64,000 nucleotides of DNA from Gillisia lutea (GCF_021568705.1 NZ_JAKGTH010000006.1:186001-250000), one strand, 5' to 3'. Shown: positions 7,888-16,444, counted from the stretch's first letter. The notes: a model not told the origin generated them from the sequence alone. Program-made: numbers and translations.

Positions 7888-9015
7888 ATGATCGTTCTAT
7901 TAGTTCTAATTAGCACTCTATATGCTTTCCTATTAGTGTCGCTTTTCTTAGGCTGGAGAAAAATACCTTTGACCCGGCTGCAGCACCTGGCCCCTACCGC
8001 AAACTTTTCTATAGTGATCCCTTTTAGAAATGAAGCTGAAAACCTACCTCAACTTTTAGAATCTATAAGCATACTGGAGTATTCTTCTAAAAAATTTGAA
8101 ATCCTTTTGATCGATGATGCTTCTGAAGATGACTCTTATAATATATGTTCAACTTTCATAAAAACTCATCATGACTTTAACATTCAGGTACTGAAAAATA
8201 TCCGAAGTTCAAATTCCCCAAAAAAAGATGCGATAACTATTGCCATTGAAAGCGCTAAATTTGAATATATAATTACCACCGATGCCGACTGCCAAGTACC
8301 GAAAAAATGGTTGCAGGCTTTTAATGAGGGATTACAATCTAAGTCGGCAGACATGCTTGCAGGACCCGTAGCCTATATAAGCGATAATTCCTCTTGGTTA
8401 ACGATTTTTCAAGATCTAGATCTTGTAAGCTTACAAATAGCCGGTGCCGGCAGTTTTGGCTTGAAAAAAGCATTTTTATGCAATGGCGCAAATTTGTGTT
8501 ACAGAAAAACTGCCTTTGAAGAAGTGGATGGGTTTTCGGGTAATGAGCAGATTTCCAGTGGAGATGACGTTTTCTTACTACAGAAATTTGTTGCTGAAAA
8601 TAAAAAAGTTAGCTTCCTCAAAAACGAAAAAGCCATTGTACTTACTAGTCCGCAACCCACTTTAAAAGAGTTATTATCCCAAAGAATACGCTGGGCCGCA
8701 AAAACTCATGCTTATAAAAGCGTTTTTTCAAAATTGATAGGTATATCGGTTTTACTTATGAATCTTTCTATAGTAGTAGCATTTCTGCTCACTCTTACAG
8801 GAACTTTCCCCATTACCTGGTTAGCGTTTTTATTCTTACTTAAATTCAATATTGATTTTATCCTCCTGCAACAAGCGGCGTATTTCTTTGGAAAAAAAGG
8901 GATTTTAAGCTCCTATTTTTGGAGCAGTATACTGTATCCTTTCTTTTCAACCTATGTAGCAATTGCTTCCTTGTTTAAAGGATTTGAATGGAAGGGAAGG
9001 AATTTCAATCGTTAA
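7888..9015 (+). CDS. Membrane family 2 glycosyltransferase
   Basis: The enzyme should transfer a sugar from a nucleotide donor at the membrane. An N-terminal membrane segment is followed by a GT2 domain: IVIPFRNEAENL, then DDASEDDS, the donor and metal-binding DxD as TTDADCQ, and the QRIRWAAK motif (QxxRW type) seen in processive and polyisoprenyl-linked GT2 enzymes. Two or three membrane segments close the protein. The longest frame starts at a TTG at 7861, but a promoter element overlaps that codon, so I place the start at the ATG at 7888 (375 residues). The acceptor is unknown and the gene stands alone. Confidence 0.85.
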   Translation: MIVLLVLISTLYAFLLVSLFLGWRKIPLTRLQHLAPTANFSIVIPFRNEAENLPQLLESISILEYSSKKFEILLIDDASEDDSYNICSTFIKTHHDFNIQVLKNIRSSNSPKKDAITIAIESAKFEYIITTDADCQVPKKWLQAFNEGLQSKSADMLAGPVAYISDNSSWLTIFQDLDLVSLQIAGAGSFGLKKAFLCNGANLCYRKTAFEEVDGFSGNEQISSGDDVFLLQKFVAENKKVSFLKNEKAIVLTSPQPTLKELLSQRIRWAAKTHAYKSVFSKLIGISVLLMNLSIVVAFLLTLTGTFPITWLAFLFLLKFNIDFILLQQAAYFFGKKGILSSYFWSSILYPFFSTYVAIASLFKGFEWKGRNFNR

Positions 9016-9035
9016 AAATGCTTAGAAAACAACAC

Positions 9036-9512
9036 CTATTCAGCTTTGATAATAATAGGCATTTTATACACACTTGACACGGGGATTCCCCTTTTACTGG
9101 CAGGATAGATCTTAGGTAGAGAATCTACGCTTTGTTGCAACCACATTTCCAAATCGGGAAGCTGGTATGTGACCATAGTGTCTACCGAAACAGAATCTAT
9201 CGTAGGCTGCCCATTTTTAGCAATTTCCAAATACAAGATCAGAGTATCATCTATAGCTTCAGTTACTATTGGCTGTTGCTTTGCGAGGTAAGCATAAATT
9301 GAATTGGCTACCGTGGCTTCAAAACACTCTTTGGCTCTTGGCAGTTCGCTGATATTCTTGCAGTTCTCGAATGCAGGATATTCATCTACTTCTCTCCAGT
9401 TTAAGGATCGTGACTCCTGATCCAGTACCTCTTCAGAAGAGATCTTTTTAGTTTCAAAATTATTACAACCGGCCAAAATTGGAAAAAGTAGTAGTAGTAA
9501 TGTTTTTCTCAT
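9036..9512 (-). CDS. Small lipoprotein resembling a TonB C-terminal domain
   Basis: The 158-residue product has a lipoprotein signal (LLLFPILAGC, Cys at about 16). The mature sequence resembles the periplasmic domains of Bacteroidota TonB-like proteins: 'EYPAFENCKN', a second Cys in 'AKECFEA', then 'LILYLEIAKNGQPTIDSVSVDT' and 'MPIIIK' at the end. It is the last of a minus-strand set with a TPR protein and a BlaR1-like protein that itself carries a TonB domain, so it may belong to that system. The exact role is unknown; lipoprotein status is secure, TonB-like fold moderately so. Confidence 0.65.
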   Translation of the reverse strand: MRKTLLLLLFPILAGCNNFETKKISSEEVLDQESRSLNWREVDEYPAFENCKNISELPRAKECFEATVANSIYAYLAKQQPIVTEAIDDTLILYLEIAKNGQPTIDSVSVDTMVTYQLPDLEMWLQQSVDSLPKIYPASKRGIPVSSVYKMPIIIKAE

Positions 9513-9576
9513 TCGGGTTTAGGTCTAGACTTATCTCAACAAAAATAGTGAAATTAAGCAGCTTAGGAAAAATAAT

Positions 9577-10719
9577 CTACTCTCCTGCCAGATGCAAGTC
9601 TTTTCGAATGTCTTTCATTCTAATCTGGGCGAGATAGACTAAATGCTCTTCACCTTCTTTTTCATACTTATTAAGGTAGGCCTGATAATATTTTAGAACA
9701 GATTGCATATCCTTAAAATAATTATCTGCAGCCACCGCACGTTCATATAAAGCACGCTCATTATCAGGATTCTCCTCCAGCGCCGCATCAAAATACTCTA
9801 GAGATTTCTTATAGTCTTCTTTCAATTTGTAAGTAAGCGCCAAACTAAGATATTCATTATCTACAGGTTGTTTCTTTATAAGCAACGCCATTAAGAGGTG
9901 CATTTCAGATTTTTCCAGGTCGCCCGTTCTGGCATATAATTTCCCTAAATTGTAATGGGTGTCAGAATTTCTATCTTCATAGGTTAAAGCTACCTTATAC
10001 TGCCCTATAGCTTCTTCAACCCAATGCGCCTGATAATAACAATAGCCAAGCTTGGTATGAACGAACTCACTACCTTGATTTAGCTCTAATAGTTTTTCAA
10101 AAGGCGTTATCGCCACTATATAAGAACGCTCATTGAAATAGGTTTGTGCAAGTATGGAAAGTAGGGATGCATTTTCCGGGTCTTTTTCTAACCCCTGTAA
10201 TGCCAGCTCCTCTGATAGTGTAAATTCCCGCCGACTCAGCTCATATTTTGCCAGTTTATATAAAGCCTGCTGATGATATTTATCAATTTTTATCGTTCTA
10301 CGAAAATGATCCAGATACGTACTATCCTGTTCTTTTTCTTTTATCAAGCCAAGCTGATATTCAAATCCGGCATTTTGCGGATATCGAGTTGCTAAATTGG
10401 CAAAAAGGCTATCTGCAGCTTTTAGTTCACCCATTTTAATTAACACCTCCCCATAATCTATTGCAGTAAGCACTCGGGAAGGGTTCTTGTGTAATACAGT
10501 TTCGTAGCTACTCAAAGCTTTCTCCCAATTTCCGATAGCTTTATAAGATCTAGCCAGTTTTAAAAGAGCAGCGTCCGATTTTGGAGAGAGCATTTCCAAC
10601 TCTTTGATAGCTTCCTCATTATTACCTACGACATACAAACTATCTGCAATATTTAAAGTCGGAGTTTGGGCTCCGACTTTAAACACTAACATTATTATTA
10701 ATACTCTAATTATTTTCAC
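9577..10719 (-). CDS. Secreted TPR-repeat protein
   Basis: The protein (about 380 residues) consists of a signal peptide followed by tandem TPR units, for example 'ALLKLARSYKAIGNWEKALSSYETVL', 'HYNLGKLYARTGDLEKSEMHL' and 'ERALYERAVAADNYFKDM'. TPR repeats mediate protein binding. The longest frame starts at 10743, but a GTG at 10719 gives a textbook signal peptide (MKIIRVLIIMLVFKVGAQ) and overlaps the end of the preceding M56 gene by 14 bases, so I chose it. Translational coupling places it in the BlaI/BlaR1-like operon. No enzymatic domain is seen. Confidence 0.82.
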   Translation of the reverse strand: MKIIRVLIIMLVFKVGAQTPTLNIADSLYVVGNNEEAIKELEMLSPKSDAALLKLARSYKAIGNWEKALSSYETVLHKNPSRVLTAIDYGEVLIKMGELKAADSLFANLATRYPQNAGFEYQLGLIKEKEQDSTYLDHFRRTIKIDKYHQQALYKLAKYELSRREFTLSEELALQGLEKDPENASLLSILAQTYFNERSYIVAITPFEKLLELNQGSEFVHTKLGYCYYQAHWVEEAIGQYKVALTYEDRNSDTHYNLGKLYARTGDLEKSEMHLLMALLIKKQPVDNEYLSLALTYKLKEDYKKSLEYFDAALEENPDNERALYERAVAADNYFKDMQSVLKYYQAYLNKYEKEGEEHLVYLAQIRMKDIRKDLHLAGE

Positions 10720-12136
10720 TTGCTTCCACAATATTAAATACAATTGGTAAAGAATACATTACTCCTGCAGCCTTGCCATCCTGCTTTCCGGGAGCCATTT
10801 TTGGTAAGGAGTTTATCACTCGTTTCGCTTCTTCTTCTAGGTCTGGATGTGGTGCCCGTGCTTTTACATTTGCAATATTTCCCTGTTCGTCTATTTTAAA
10901 CTGAACAATCACTCGATTCATCCCAGTTAGACCTAGCTCTTTGCCCAAGTTTACATTGAAATTTTTATTAACAAATTCTGCAACCTTTGCTGACATACAA
11001 TCTTTTTGCTCTTTGTTGGTAGCCAGATCTTCACAACCTGGATAAATAGGTGTTTGGTCTATAACAGCATACGGGTAAACTGATGAATTTGATTCTTTGT
11101 TGTAGTATGTTTCGGGAGATTTTTGATGAGCCAGAACCATCAAAAGTCTAATTTTTTCTTTTTCTTCAGCGGTAATTTTTTCCTTCGACTCCATTTGTTC
11201 AATTAAATTATCAATTTGAGCTTCAATAGAAATACTACTTTTAGGTGATGGAGATTCTTCCTGAGCAGTGCAAGAAACATAAGTGAGCATTACCAGTAAA
11301 AGTGGCACTACCAGTAAGTACTTAAATTTTGCGATTGTTTTTGATTTTGATTTTTGTAACATAACTATTCGTTTTTTGATTAATGAATGATTAAAAAATT
11401 GATTGATGAATGAAATATTCGTGGTGCCAAAGGCGGTATTCAAGAGTTGTTGATAATACGATGCTCTTTCGGTGGCTTTCAAAGCCTGCTCATCGGCAAT
11501 AAATTCGTGCACAGCAGTCAGTCTGGCTTGGTAGATATATATTAGCGGATTGAACCAGAATATAATCTTCAATACTTCGAACAATAACAAGTCTAAACTA
11601 TGATATTGCCTGGCATGAGCCAACTCATGATTTACAATATGCGCTCGCTGCTCTTCTTCTAACTTCTCTCCTAAAAATATGTGATTGAAGAAGGTAAAAG
11701 CCATGTCGCTATTAGGAATACTAATAAATTTGACGGCCTTATCCTTAAATTTAGAAGACCGACTTAAAAGTTTTAAAATAGTCCGATATTTATAAGCGAA
11801 TAGCAAAATACTAATGCAAAGACCCGCTATATAGATCACAAAAGGCCAGTCTACCAACCTTCCCTGGGCCATACTTACCTGCACCTCGGGAAGAGCAACG
11901 ATATTTGTGGCAGGTCGTGAATTAATGAATACGGCAGGAAGTTGTACATATAATGATTCTTCAGCAATTTTTCCCAGAACTTTTATCTTCAGAAGGGGCA
12001 ATATAAATGCAAAGATCGGGGTAAGAAGAAGATAGATTCTATTATAAGTAAAAAAGGTCTCCTTCTTCAGCAATACTTCATATACCACTAAAAATAGCAG
12101 CTGGAAGAATACGACTTGTAAAATATAGAATATCAT
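10706..12136 (-). CDS. M56 (BlaR1-type) membrane peptidase with TonB C-terminal domain
   Basis: The 476-residue protein combines an N-terminal BlaR1-like membrane zinc peptidase with a C-terminal TonB domain. The N-terminal part has several membrane segments and a HExxH zinc motif at residues 170-174 (NHELAHARQYH). A further membrane segment near residue 275 (YLLVVPLLLVMLTYVSC) leads to a TonB-like domain at about 360-470 (YPGCED, VIVQFKIDEQGNIANVKARAPHPDLEEEAKRVINSLPKM). The beta-lactam sensor domain of true BlaR1 is missing. It lies 4 bases behind blaI, so it probably cleaves or inactivates that repressor on a signal from the periplasm. Such proteins are common in Flavobacteriaceae, but the signal is unknown. 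Confidence 0.88.
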   Translation of the reverse strand: MIFYILQVVFFQLLFLVVYEVLLKKETFFTYNRIYLLLTPIFAFILPLLKIKVLGKIAEESLYVQLPAVFINSRPATNIVALPEVQVSMAQGRLVDWPFVIYIAGLCISILLFAYKYRTILKLLSRSSKFKDKAVKFISIPNSDMAFTFFNHIFLGEKLEEEQRAHIVNHELAHARQYHSLDLLLFEVLKIIFWFNPLIYIYQARLTAVHEFIADEQALKATERASYYQQLLNTAFGTTNISFINQFFNHSLIKKRIVMLQKSKSKTIAKFKYLLVVPLLLVMLTYVSCTAQEESPSPKSSISIEAQIDNLIEQMESKEKITAEEKEKIRLLMVLAHQKSPETYYNKESNSSVYPYAVIDQTPIYPGCEDLATNKEQKDCMSAKVAEFVNKNFNVNLGKELGLTGMNRVIVQFKIDEQGNIANVKARAPHPDLEEEAKRVINSLPKMAPGKQDGKAAGVMYSLPIVFNIVEASENN

Positions 12137-12140
12137 AAGT

Positions 12141-12497
12141 TTACTTTTTATTGATCTCCTTTAGGATAGCCTCCAACTCTTTTGTATCAAGATCATTTTT
12201 CTTCACAAAAAAGGATACCATACTTTTAAAAGAACCATTAAAATAATTGTCCATTAACTTATTCATACTTTGGTTGCTATAAGTCTCTTTCTCAATTAAA
12301 GGCAAGTAGATATAACCTTTCCCCTTTTTTCTATGCGTAACGAATTCTTTAGATTCTAAAATACGCACAATAGTAGAAACAGTATTATAAGCCGGCTTTG
12401 GGTCAGGCATTTCTTCAATAATAGTAGCCACATTGGCCTCTTTTAATTCCCAAAGAATTTGCATGATCTCTTCTTCTGCTTTGGTAAGTTGTTTCAT
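12141..12497 (-). CDS. BlaI/MecI-family transcriptional repressor
   Basis: The 118-residue protein is a winged-helix repressor of the BlaI/MecI/CopY family: 'MKQLTKAEEEIMQILWELKEANVATIIEEM' opens the first helices and 'AYNTVSTIVRILESKEFVTHRKKGKGYIYLPL' is the recognition helix and wing, close to the family consensus. The C-terminal part should form the dimer and the peptidase target. It is the first gene of an operon with the M56 peptidase and TPR gene. Two sharp palindromes 66-103 bases upstream are the likely operators, so it probably controls itself and perhaps the divergent DUF456 gene. Confidence 0.92.
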   Translation of the reverse strand: MKQLTKAEEEIMQILWELKEANVATIIEEMPDPKPAYNTVSTIVRILESKEFVTHRKKGKGYIYLPLIEKETYSNQSMNKLMDNYFNGSFKSMVSFFVKKNDLDTKELEAILKEINKK

Positions 12498-12562
12498 AAA
12501 TTAAAATTAACTGATAACTATATCTATTTGAACTGCTGATTTATCAATAAGCTCAAAACGAA

Positions 12563-12600
12563 TTTAAACTAAATATTTAGTTTAAACTAATTTATTAGTT
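12563..12600. promoter_or_regulatory. Two adjacent palindromes, likely BlaI operators
   Basis: Positions 12563-12586 form a perfect 24-base palindrome centred on AACTAAATATTTAGTT. Immediately beside it, 12585-12600 reads AACTAATTTATTAGTT, 7-base arms around TT with the same AACTAA half-site. They lie between divergent blaI and the DUF456 gene. BlaI/MecI proteins bind such AT-rich dyads as dimers; the match to this repressor is inferred from position. Confidence 0.65.
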
Positions 12601-12648
12601 ATAAAATGTATTTTATTTTGATACTTTAGCTGAAACAATTAATTATAC

Positions 12649-13146
12649 ATGGATTTAATTCTTATATCAATTGCAGGAATATTAATGATTGTAGGCATTT
12701 TGGGAAGCTTTCTACCAGTACTACCAGGGGTACCTATAAGTTGGTTAGGATTATTAGTGCTTCATTTCGCACCTTCTATATCCATGAACTATTGGTTTTT
12801 AGGCATTAGTCTAGTAGTGGCTATTTTAATCTATGCATTGAATCTCGCGGTACCAGCAATGGGCACCAAGCGTTATGGAGGCAGTAAATATGGAATGATC
12901 GGCGCTACGGTGGGTCTTATAGCGGGCATTATTGCTCCTATTCCCTTTGGTATATTAATAGGACCATTTATAGGTGCTTTTATTGGAGAGATTTTGAATA
13001 AGAGCAATTCCAAATCGGCACTAAGAGCAGCCTACGGATCGTTTATAGGTTTTCTCGCTTCCAGTTTTATGGAATTTTTAGTCGCTTTTATTTTTCTTCT
13101 CCTATTCTTATACAAGGTATGGGATTATAGAGATCTTGTTTTTTAA
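12649..13146 (+). CDS. DUF456 membrane protein
   Basis: The 165-residue protein is an integral membrane protein with about four or five segments and many glycines (ILMIVGILGSFLPVLPGVPISW; GATVGLIAGIIAPIPFGILIGPFIGAFIGEI). The 'FLPVLPGVP' and the glycine-rich 'PFIGAFIGE' stretches are typical of DUF456. Family function is unknown; glycine-zipper-like helices suggest tight helix packing. It diverges from blaI across the palindromic operators, so the repressor could affect it as well. Confidence 0.82.
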   Translation: MDLILISIAGILMIVGILGSFLPVLPGVPISWLGLLVLHFAPSISMNYWFLGISLVVAILIYALNLAVPAMGTKRYGGSKYGMIGATVGLIAGIIAPIPFGILIGPFIGAFIGEILNKSNSKSALRAAYGSFIGFLASSFMEFLVAFIFLLLFLYKVWDYRDLVF

Positions 13147-13166
13147 ACCCCATTATCTAGAAGTTA

Positions 13167-13760
13167 TTAAAAAGCTTTGCTGAGCCCAATTCCAAAAGAA
13201 AGGTAGCTAAGCTCCAAATCTATATTTTCTGATTTAATGGTAGTAGATAAAGATCTATACCGAACATCCGGTGATAGTCTCCAAGTCTCAGCTATTACAA
13301 ACTTCAAACCTGCTGCAATTTGAAAACCTATTTTATGGTCTGTGTTGAACTTAAGATCTCCTGAGCTATTTTCGGTTTCTATATGATTGTAAATTCCACC
13401 GCCACTAACCCAATAATGCATTTTGGAAGACTTAACCGGCAAATTGAATTGCAATCCAAATACATAACCCGTCTCTTCAATATCGGCATTTATTCCGGCA
13501 AAAGATTCTTCAGCAGTAAACTGATTCCATCCCCAACCTACATAAGCTGTTAACGGTCTTACAATTTTATAACCTACAGTAAATTCGAATCCGAACCCGG
13601 TCTTTATTTCTGCATCTCCTACATCTTGAGTAGCAAAATTAACCGCTGGCCTGAAATTTAAATTCCATTTTTCCTGGGCATAAAGCAAACCGGAAAACAT
13701 CAGGAATATAGAAAGAAAAAATATAGACAATGTGCTTTTCATAACTACTTTCAATTTCAT
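13167..13760 (-). CDS. Outer membrane beta-barrel protein
   Basis: The 197-residue protein has a signal peptide ending near LLYAQ (about residue 29) and a mature part made of alternating strands, with typical barrel segments such as 'GFGFEFTVGYKIVRPLTAYVGWGWNQF', 'GYVFGLQFNLPV' and a final aromatic residue (GLSKAF). This matches the small OmpX/porin-like barrels of Bacteroidota. The start codon overlaps the stop of the universal stress gene (ATGA), so the two are translationally coupled; a second ATG at 13742 is possible. Its cargo or role is unknown. Confidence 0.8.
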   Translation of the reverse strand: MKLKVVMKSTLSIFFLSIFLMFSGLLYAQEKWNLNFRPAVNFATQDVGDAEIKTGFGFEFTVGYKIVRPLTAYVGWGWNQFTAEESFAGINADIEETGYVFGLQFNLPVKSSKMHYWVSGGGIYNHIETENSSGDLKFNTDHKIGFQIAAGLKFVIAETWRLSPDVRYRSLSTTIKSENIDLELSYLSFGIGLSKAF

Positions 13761-14599
13761 TCATCCTCATTGATCATTAATAGTGGAATACGAGTTCTAT
13801 AAATAATTTTGGAAATATGGGAGCCATATAGAAATCGCTCTATAAACAACTTCTTACGCGCTAACATCAGGTTCATATCCATCTTTAAGACCTGAGTAAT
13901 AATGTACACAGCGTCTTCTGTAGAAACACCTTGCAGTGTATAGTATGAACATTCTGCCTCCTTAAAATGCTTCTGAACTTTCATTTTTTCAATAGATTTT
14001 TCGGCAGGCTCTATGTTTTCCGGCATCATTCTCAGAGCATGCAAGTGCAACTTTTTATTGAATATTAAATCCATTAAAGGTTTTACTGCCGCAGGGTCGA
14101 AATAAGTATCATAATCAATTGTCAATAATATATTTTTAGGCTGCCTGAACACATAATCTTTAGGAATTATAAGCAATGGGCAATCCACCTTCCTGCTCAC
14201 TCTTAAAACATGACTTCCAAATAATATTTCTACAGCACCTGTAGCGCCATCGGACCCCATAACAATGAGATCGATGTTTTTGAGCTCGATAACCTGATTA
14301 ATAGCATCGGTAAAAACATCATAATCGGTAATAGTATTAAACTTAAATTTTCTGGTAATAGAGCGTTTTTCAAGCTCTTCAGCTAAAACCGCTAACTTCT
14401 TTTTGCTTTCAGACAATAAGGACTCATAAAGGCTATTGTCTGGAGAAGCCTGCATAAGGTTATCTGTTGTGTACTCCCACACTTTATAAATACTTAGCAA
14501 ATGAAAAGTACAGGTTTCATCTTTGAAGAACTTCAATGCATATTCTATAGCATTATTTGAAGTTTCAGAAAAATCTGTAGGTAGGAGTATGTTTTTCAT
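13757..14599 (-). CDS. Two-domain universal stress protein (UspA family)
   Basis: The 280-residue protein has two Usp domains. The first (about 1-145) starts with KNILLPTDFSETSNNAIEYAL and carries a complete ATP-binding motif of the form G-2x-G-9x-G-S (MGSDGATGAVEILFGSH). The second (about 150-280) starts with PKNILLTIDYDTYFDP and has a weaker end motif (YGSHISKIIYRTRIPLLMI). Usp proteins help survival in stress or low oxygen, but partners vary. It is coupled to the beta-barrel gene behind it. A long nested inverted repeat and a 14-base palindrome lie just upstream and probably regulate it. Confidence 0.92.
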   Translation of the reverse strand: MKNILLPTDFSETSNNAIEYALKFFKDETCTFHLLSIYKVWEYTTDNLMQASPDNSLYESLLSESKKKLAVLAEELEKRSITRKFKFNTITDYDVFTDAINQVIELKNIDLIVMGSDGATGAVEILFGSHVLRVSRKVDCPLLIIPKDYVFRQPKNILLTIDYDTYFDPAAVKPLMDLIFNKKLHLHALRMMPENIEPAEKSIEKMKVQKHFKEAECSYYTLQGVSTEDAVYIITQVLKMDMNLMLARKKLFIERFLYGSHISKIIYRTRIPLLMINEDE

Positions 14600-14603
14600 G
14601 ACA

Positions 14604-14652
14604 TTAATTTTAATAGGGAATTATCGATATTTCGATAATGCATTAAAATTAA
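14604..14652. repeat. Nested inverted repeat just before the universal stress gene
   Basis: Outer arms TTAATTTTAAT (14604-14614) and ATTAAAATTAA (14642-14652) enclose inner arms ATTATCGA (14620-14627) and TCGATAAT (14632-14639). All 19 pairs are perfect. It begins 4 bases upstream of the start codon at 14599, so in mRNA it would form a long stem close to the ribosome-binding region. Confidence 0.6.
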
Positions 14653-14673
14653 GCGGTCTAAGCAATAAAAAAT

Positions 14674-14687
14674 ATGACCTAGGTCAT
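14674..14687. promoter_or_regulatory. 14-base palindrome, possible CRP/FNR-type operator
   Basis: ATGACCTAGGTCAT is a perfect palindrome with TGAC and GTCA half-sites, 75 bases upstream of the universal stress gene. Half-sites of this kind occur with CRP/FNR-type regulators, but no regulator is assigned here. Confidence 0.5.
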
Positions 14688-14791
14688 TATACTCTTTTAT
14701 ACTTTATAGGAAATTAGCTTCTAGCAAACTCAATATAATAGCTTTAAGCTTAGCTATTAAAACTAAATTTCCGAAAATGAGTGAGAATTAT

Positions 14792-14836
14792 AAAAAACAA
14801 AAAAGCCTTCTCCCATACATATAGGAAAAAGCTTTT
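14792..14836 (-). terminator. Terminator at the end of the first PUL operon
   Basis: AAAAGCCTTCTCCCAT (14801-14816) and ATAGGAAAAAGCTTTT (14821-14836) pair on the minus-strand RNA, where the three apparent C-A mismatches become G-U wobbles. The A-run at 14792-14804 gives the U-tract. This fixes its direction and places it after the GH29 gene. Nearly the same hairpin occurs at 40472-40509. Confidence 0.75.
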
Positions 14837-14916
14837 AAGTGGTGATTTGAAATTTGTACAATTCAGGATTTCATAAGCTGTTTAACTAACCGTTCTTGAA
14901 TTCCTGTATAAACAAC

Positions 14917-16431
14917 CTAAGATGATTTTAATTCAATTTTATACACAAATGCTTTATCATCTATTTCAGATTTGGGAATGTTGAGATGAAGTCCATCCTC
15001 CAAAAGCTCAAAGGAAATATCTTCATCTAATCCCAATACTCTAATAGAATTGATCTCAGGCCGATCTGCTATTTTCTTTTTGGAGAAGGACTCTAAAACA
15101 ATTGGCATATTTGTTCCCGGCCTTCCCATAATTGTAGCGTAAATAGTATTTTTCTTTGTGGTATACCTAACATCTTTAGCTGTATATTTTATCCAGTCCA
15201 GAAACATCCCGCCTTTTTCCTGCTTGGTAGGCCCCTCTCCAAACACTATCCAGGGAGAAGTCCCGTAAATTGCCTCTCCGTTTATTTCCAGCCACTCTCC
15301 TATTTCTATAAGAATATCTTGTTGTTCCTGAGGAATCAACCCATTAGACTTAGGTGACACATTTAGCATTAATGCCCCATTTTTACTTACAATGTCCACC
15401 AATACATCAACAATGTCATTTGCTGTTTTATAGGAAAGGTCCTTTACATAACTCCAGCTTCCTAAAGTCACAGTTTCATCTGTAAGCCAATATTCCTTTT
15501 TGATTTCATTAGCCCTTCCTTTTTCAAAATCCTCCAGACTAACCGATTTTGGCAACTCCCCTTCTTTATGTGTAATTACAACTTTCTTATCTCTGGCTAG
15601 GGATTCGTTAATGTAATAGGCAGTAAACTCTCTTTTATATTCATCCGGAATTTTATCTAGTTTACTATCAAAATAGATCAAATCGGGATGATAATTATCA
15701 ACTACTTCTTTCAATTCTCCCAGCCAGTTCTTGTAGAACTGTTCTTTCGGAATATTGCCATACATAATTCTCAGTAGGGAATCTTCTGAAGAAGTTGCCA
15801 TTTCGGGATGATATGGAAAATAGGAAGTATCATCCAGCCATTTGGTAGAGTCCTTTTGAAAAACCTGCAAATTTCTTGCTTTGTGAAATGAAGTTATAAA
15901 TTTCATACCCTTGCCGTGAATCGCTTTTTCCAGTTCACCAAGCACATCCCTTTTTGGCCCCATATCCATAGAATTCCAAGGGTTTATTTCACTATCCCAG
16001 TTAGACCATCCATCATGATGTATAGCCACCACCCCCGCAAATTTCGCCCCGGCCTTTTTAAATAAATCTGCCCAGGCCCCGGCATCAAATTCTTCTGCTT
16101 TAAACGCTGGAACAAAATCGTGGTAGCCAAATTCTGATAATGGGCCGTACGTTTCAATCTGGTATTTATTTTCATCAGACCCCAAAATATGCATGTTCCT
16201 GGGGTACCAATCGTTTGCATATTCAGGGACCGACAATACTCCCCAATGTGCATAAATTCCAAATTTTCCTTCCTGAAACCACTTTGGAGCCTCATTATAA
16301 GCAGCCAGTGAATCCCAATTTGCTACATATCGAGGATTTCTTTCCATCTCATGCTTTTTCTCGCTTTTACAACTTAAAAAACAACCAACAAGTAATAATA
16401 TAAAGACAGGATAGTTCCAGTATGTAAGCAT
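14917..16431 (-). CDS. GH29 alpha-L-fucosidase, lipoprotein
   Basis: The 504-residue enzyme should release alpha-L-fucose. It has a lipoprotein signal (FILLLVGCFLSC) and the GH29 pattern: WFQEGKFGIYAHWGVLSVPEYANDWYPRNM, then GAKFAGVVAIHHDGWSNWDS and NPWNSMDMGPKRD. The segment DLIYFDS, which follows VVDNYHP, is where the family nucleophile Asp is found. A beta-sandwich region closes the protein. It is the last gene of the operon, 13 bases after the GH5 gene, and fits removal of the terminal fucose of xyloglucan side chains. A terminator hairpin follows. Confidence 0.88.
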   Translation of the reverse strand: MLTYWNYPVFILLLVGCFLSCKSEKKHEMERNPRYVANWDSLAAYNEAPKWFQEGKFGIYAHWGVLSVPEYANDWYPRNMHILGSDENKYQIETYGPLSEFGYHDFVPAFKAEEFDAGAWADLFKKAGAKFAGVVAIHHDGWSNWDSEINPWNSMDMGPKRDVLGELEKAIHGKGMKFITSFHKARNLQVFQKDSTKWLDDTSYFPYHPEMATSSEDSLLRIMYGNIPKEQFYKNWLGELKEVVDNYHPDLIYFDSKLDKIPDEYKREFTAYYINESLARDKKVVITHKEGELPKSVSLEDFEKGRANEIKKEYWLTDETVTLGSWSYVKDLSYKTANDIVDVLVDIVSKNGALMLNVSPKSNGLIPQEQQDILIEIGEWLEINGEAIYGTSPWIVFGEGPTKQEKGGMFLDWIKYTAKDVRYTTKKNTIYATIMGRPGTNMPIVLESFSKKKIADRPEINSIRVLGLDEDISFELLEDGLHLNIPKSEIDDKAFVYKIELKSS

Positions 16432-16444
16432 GTATTAAAAGATT

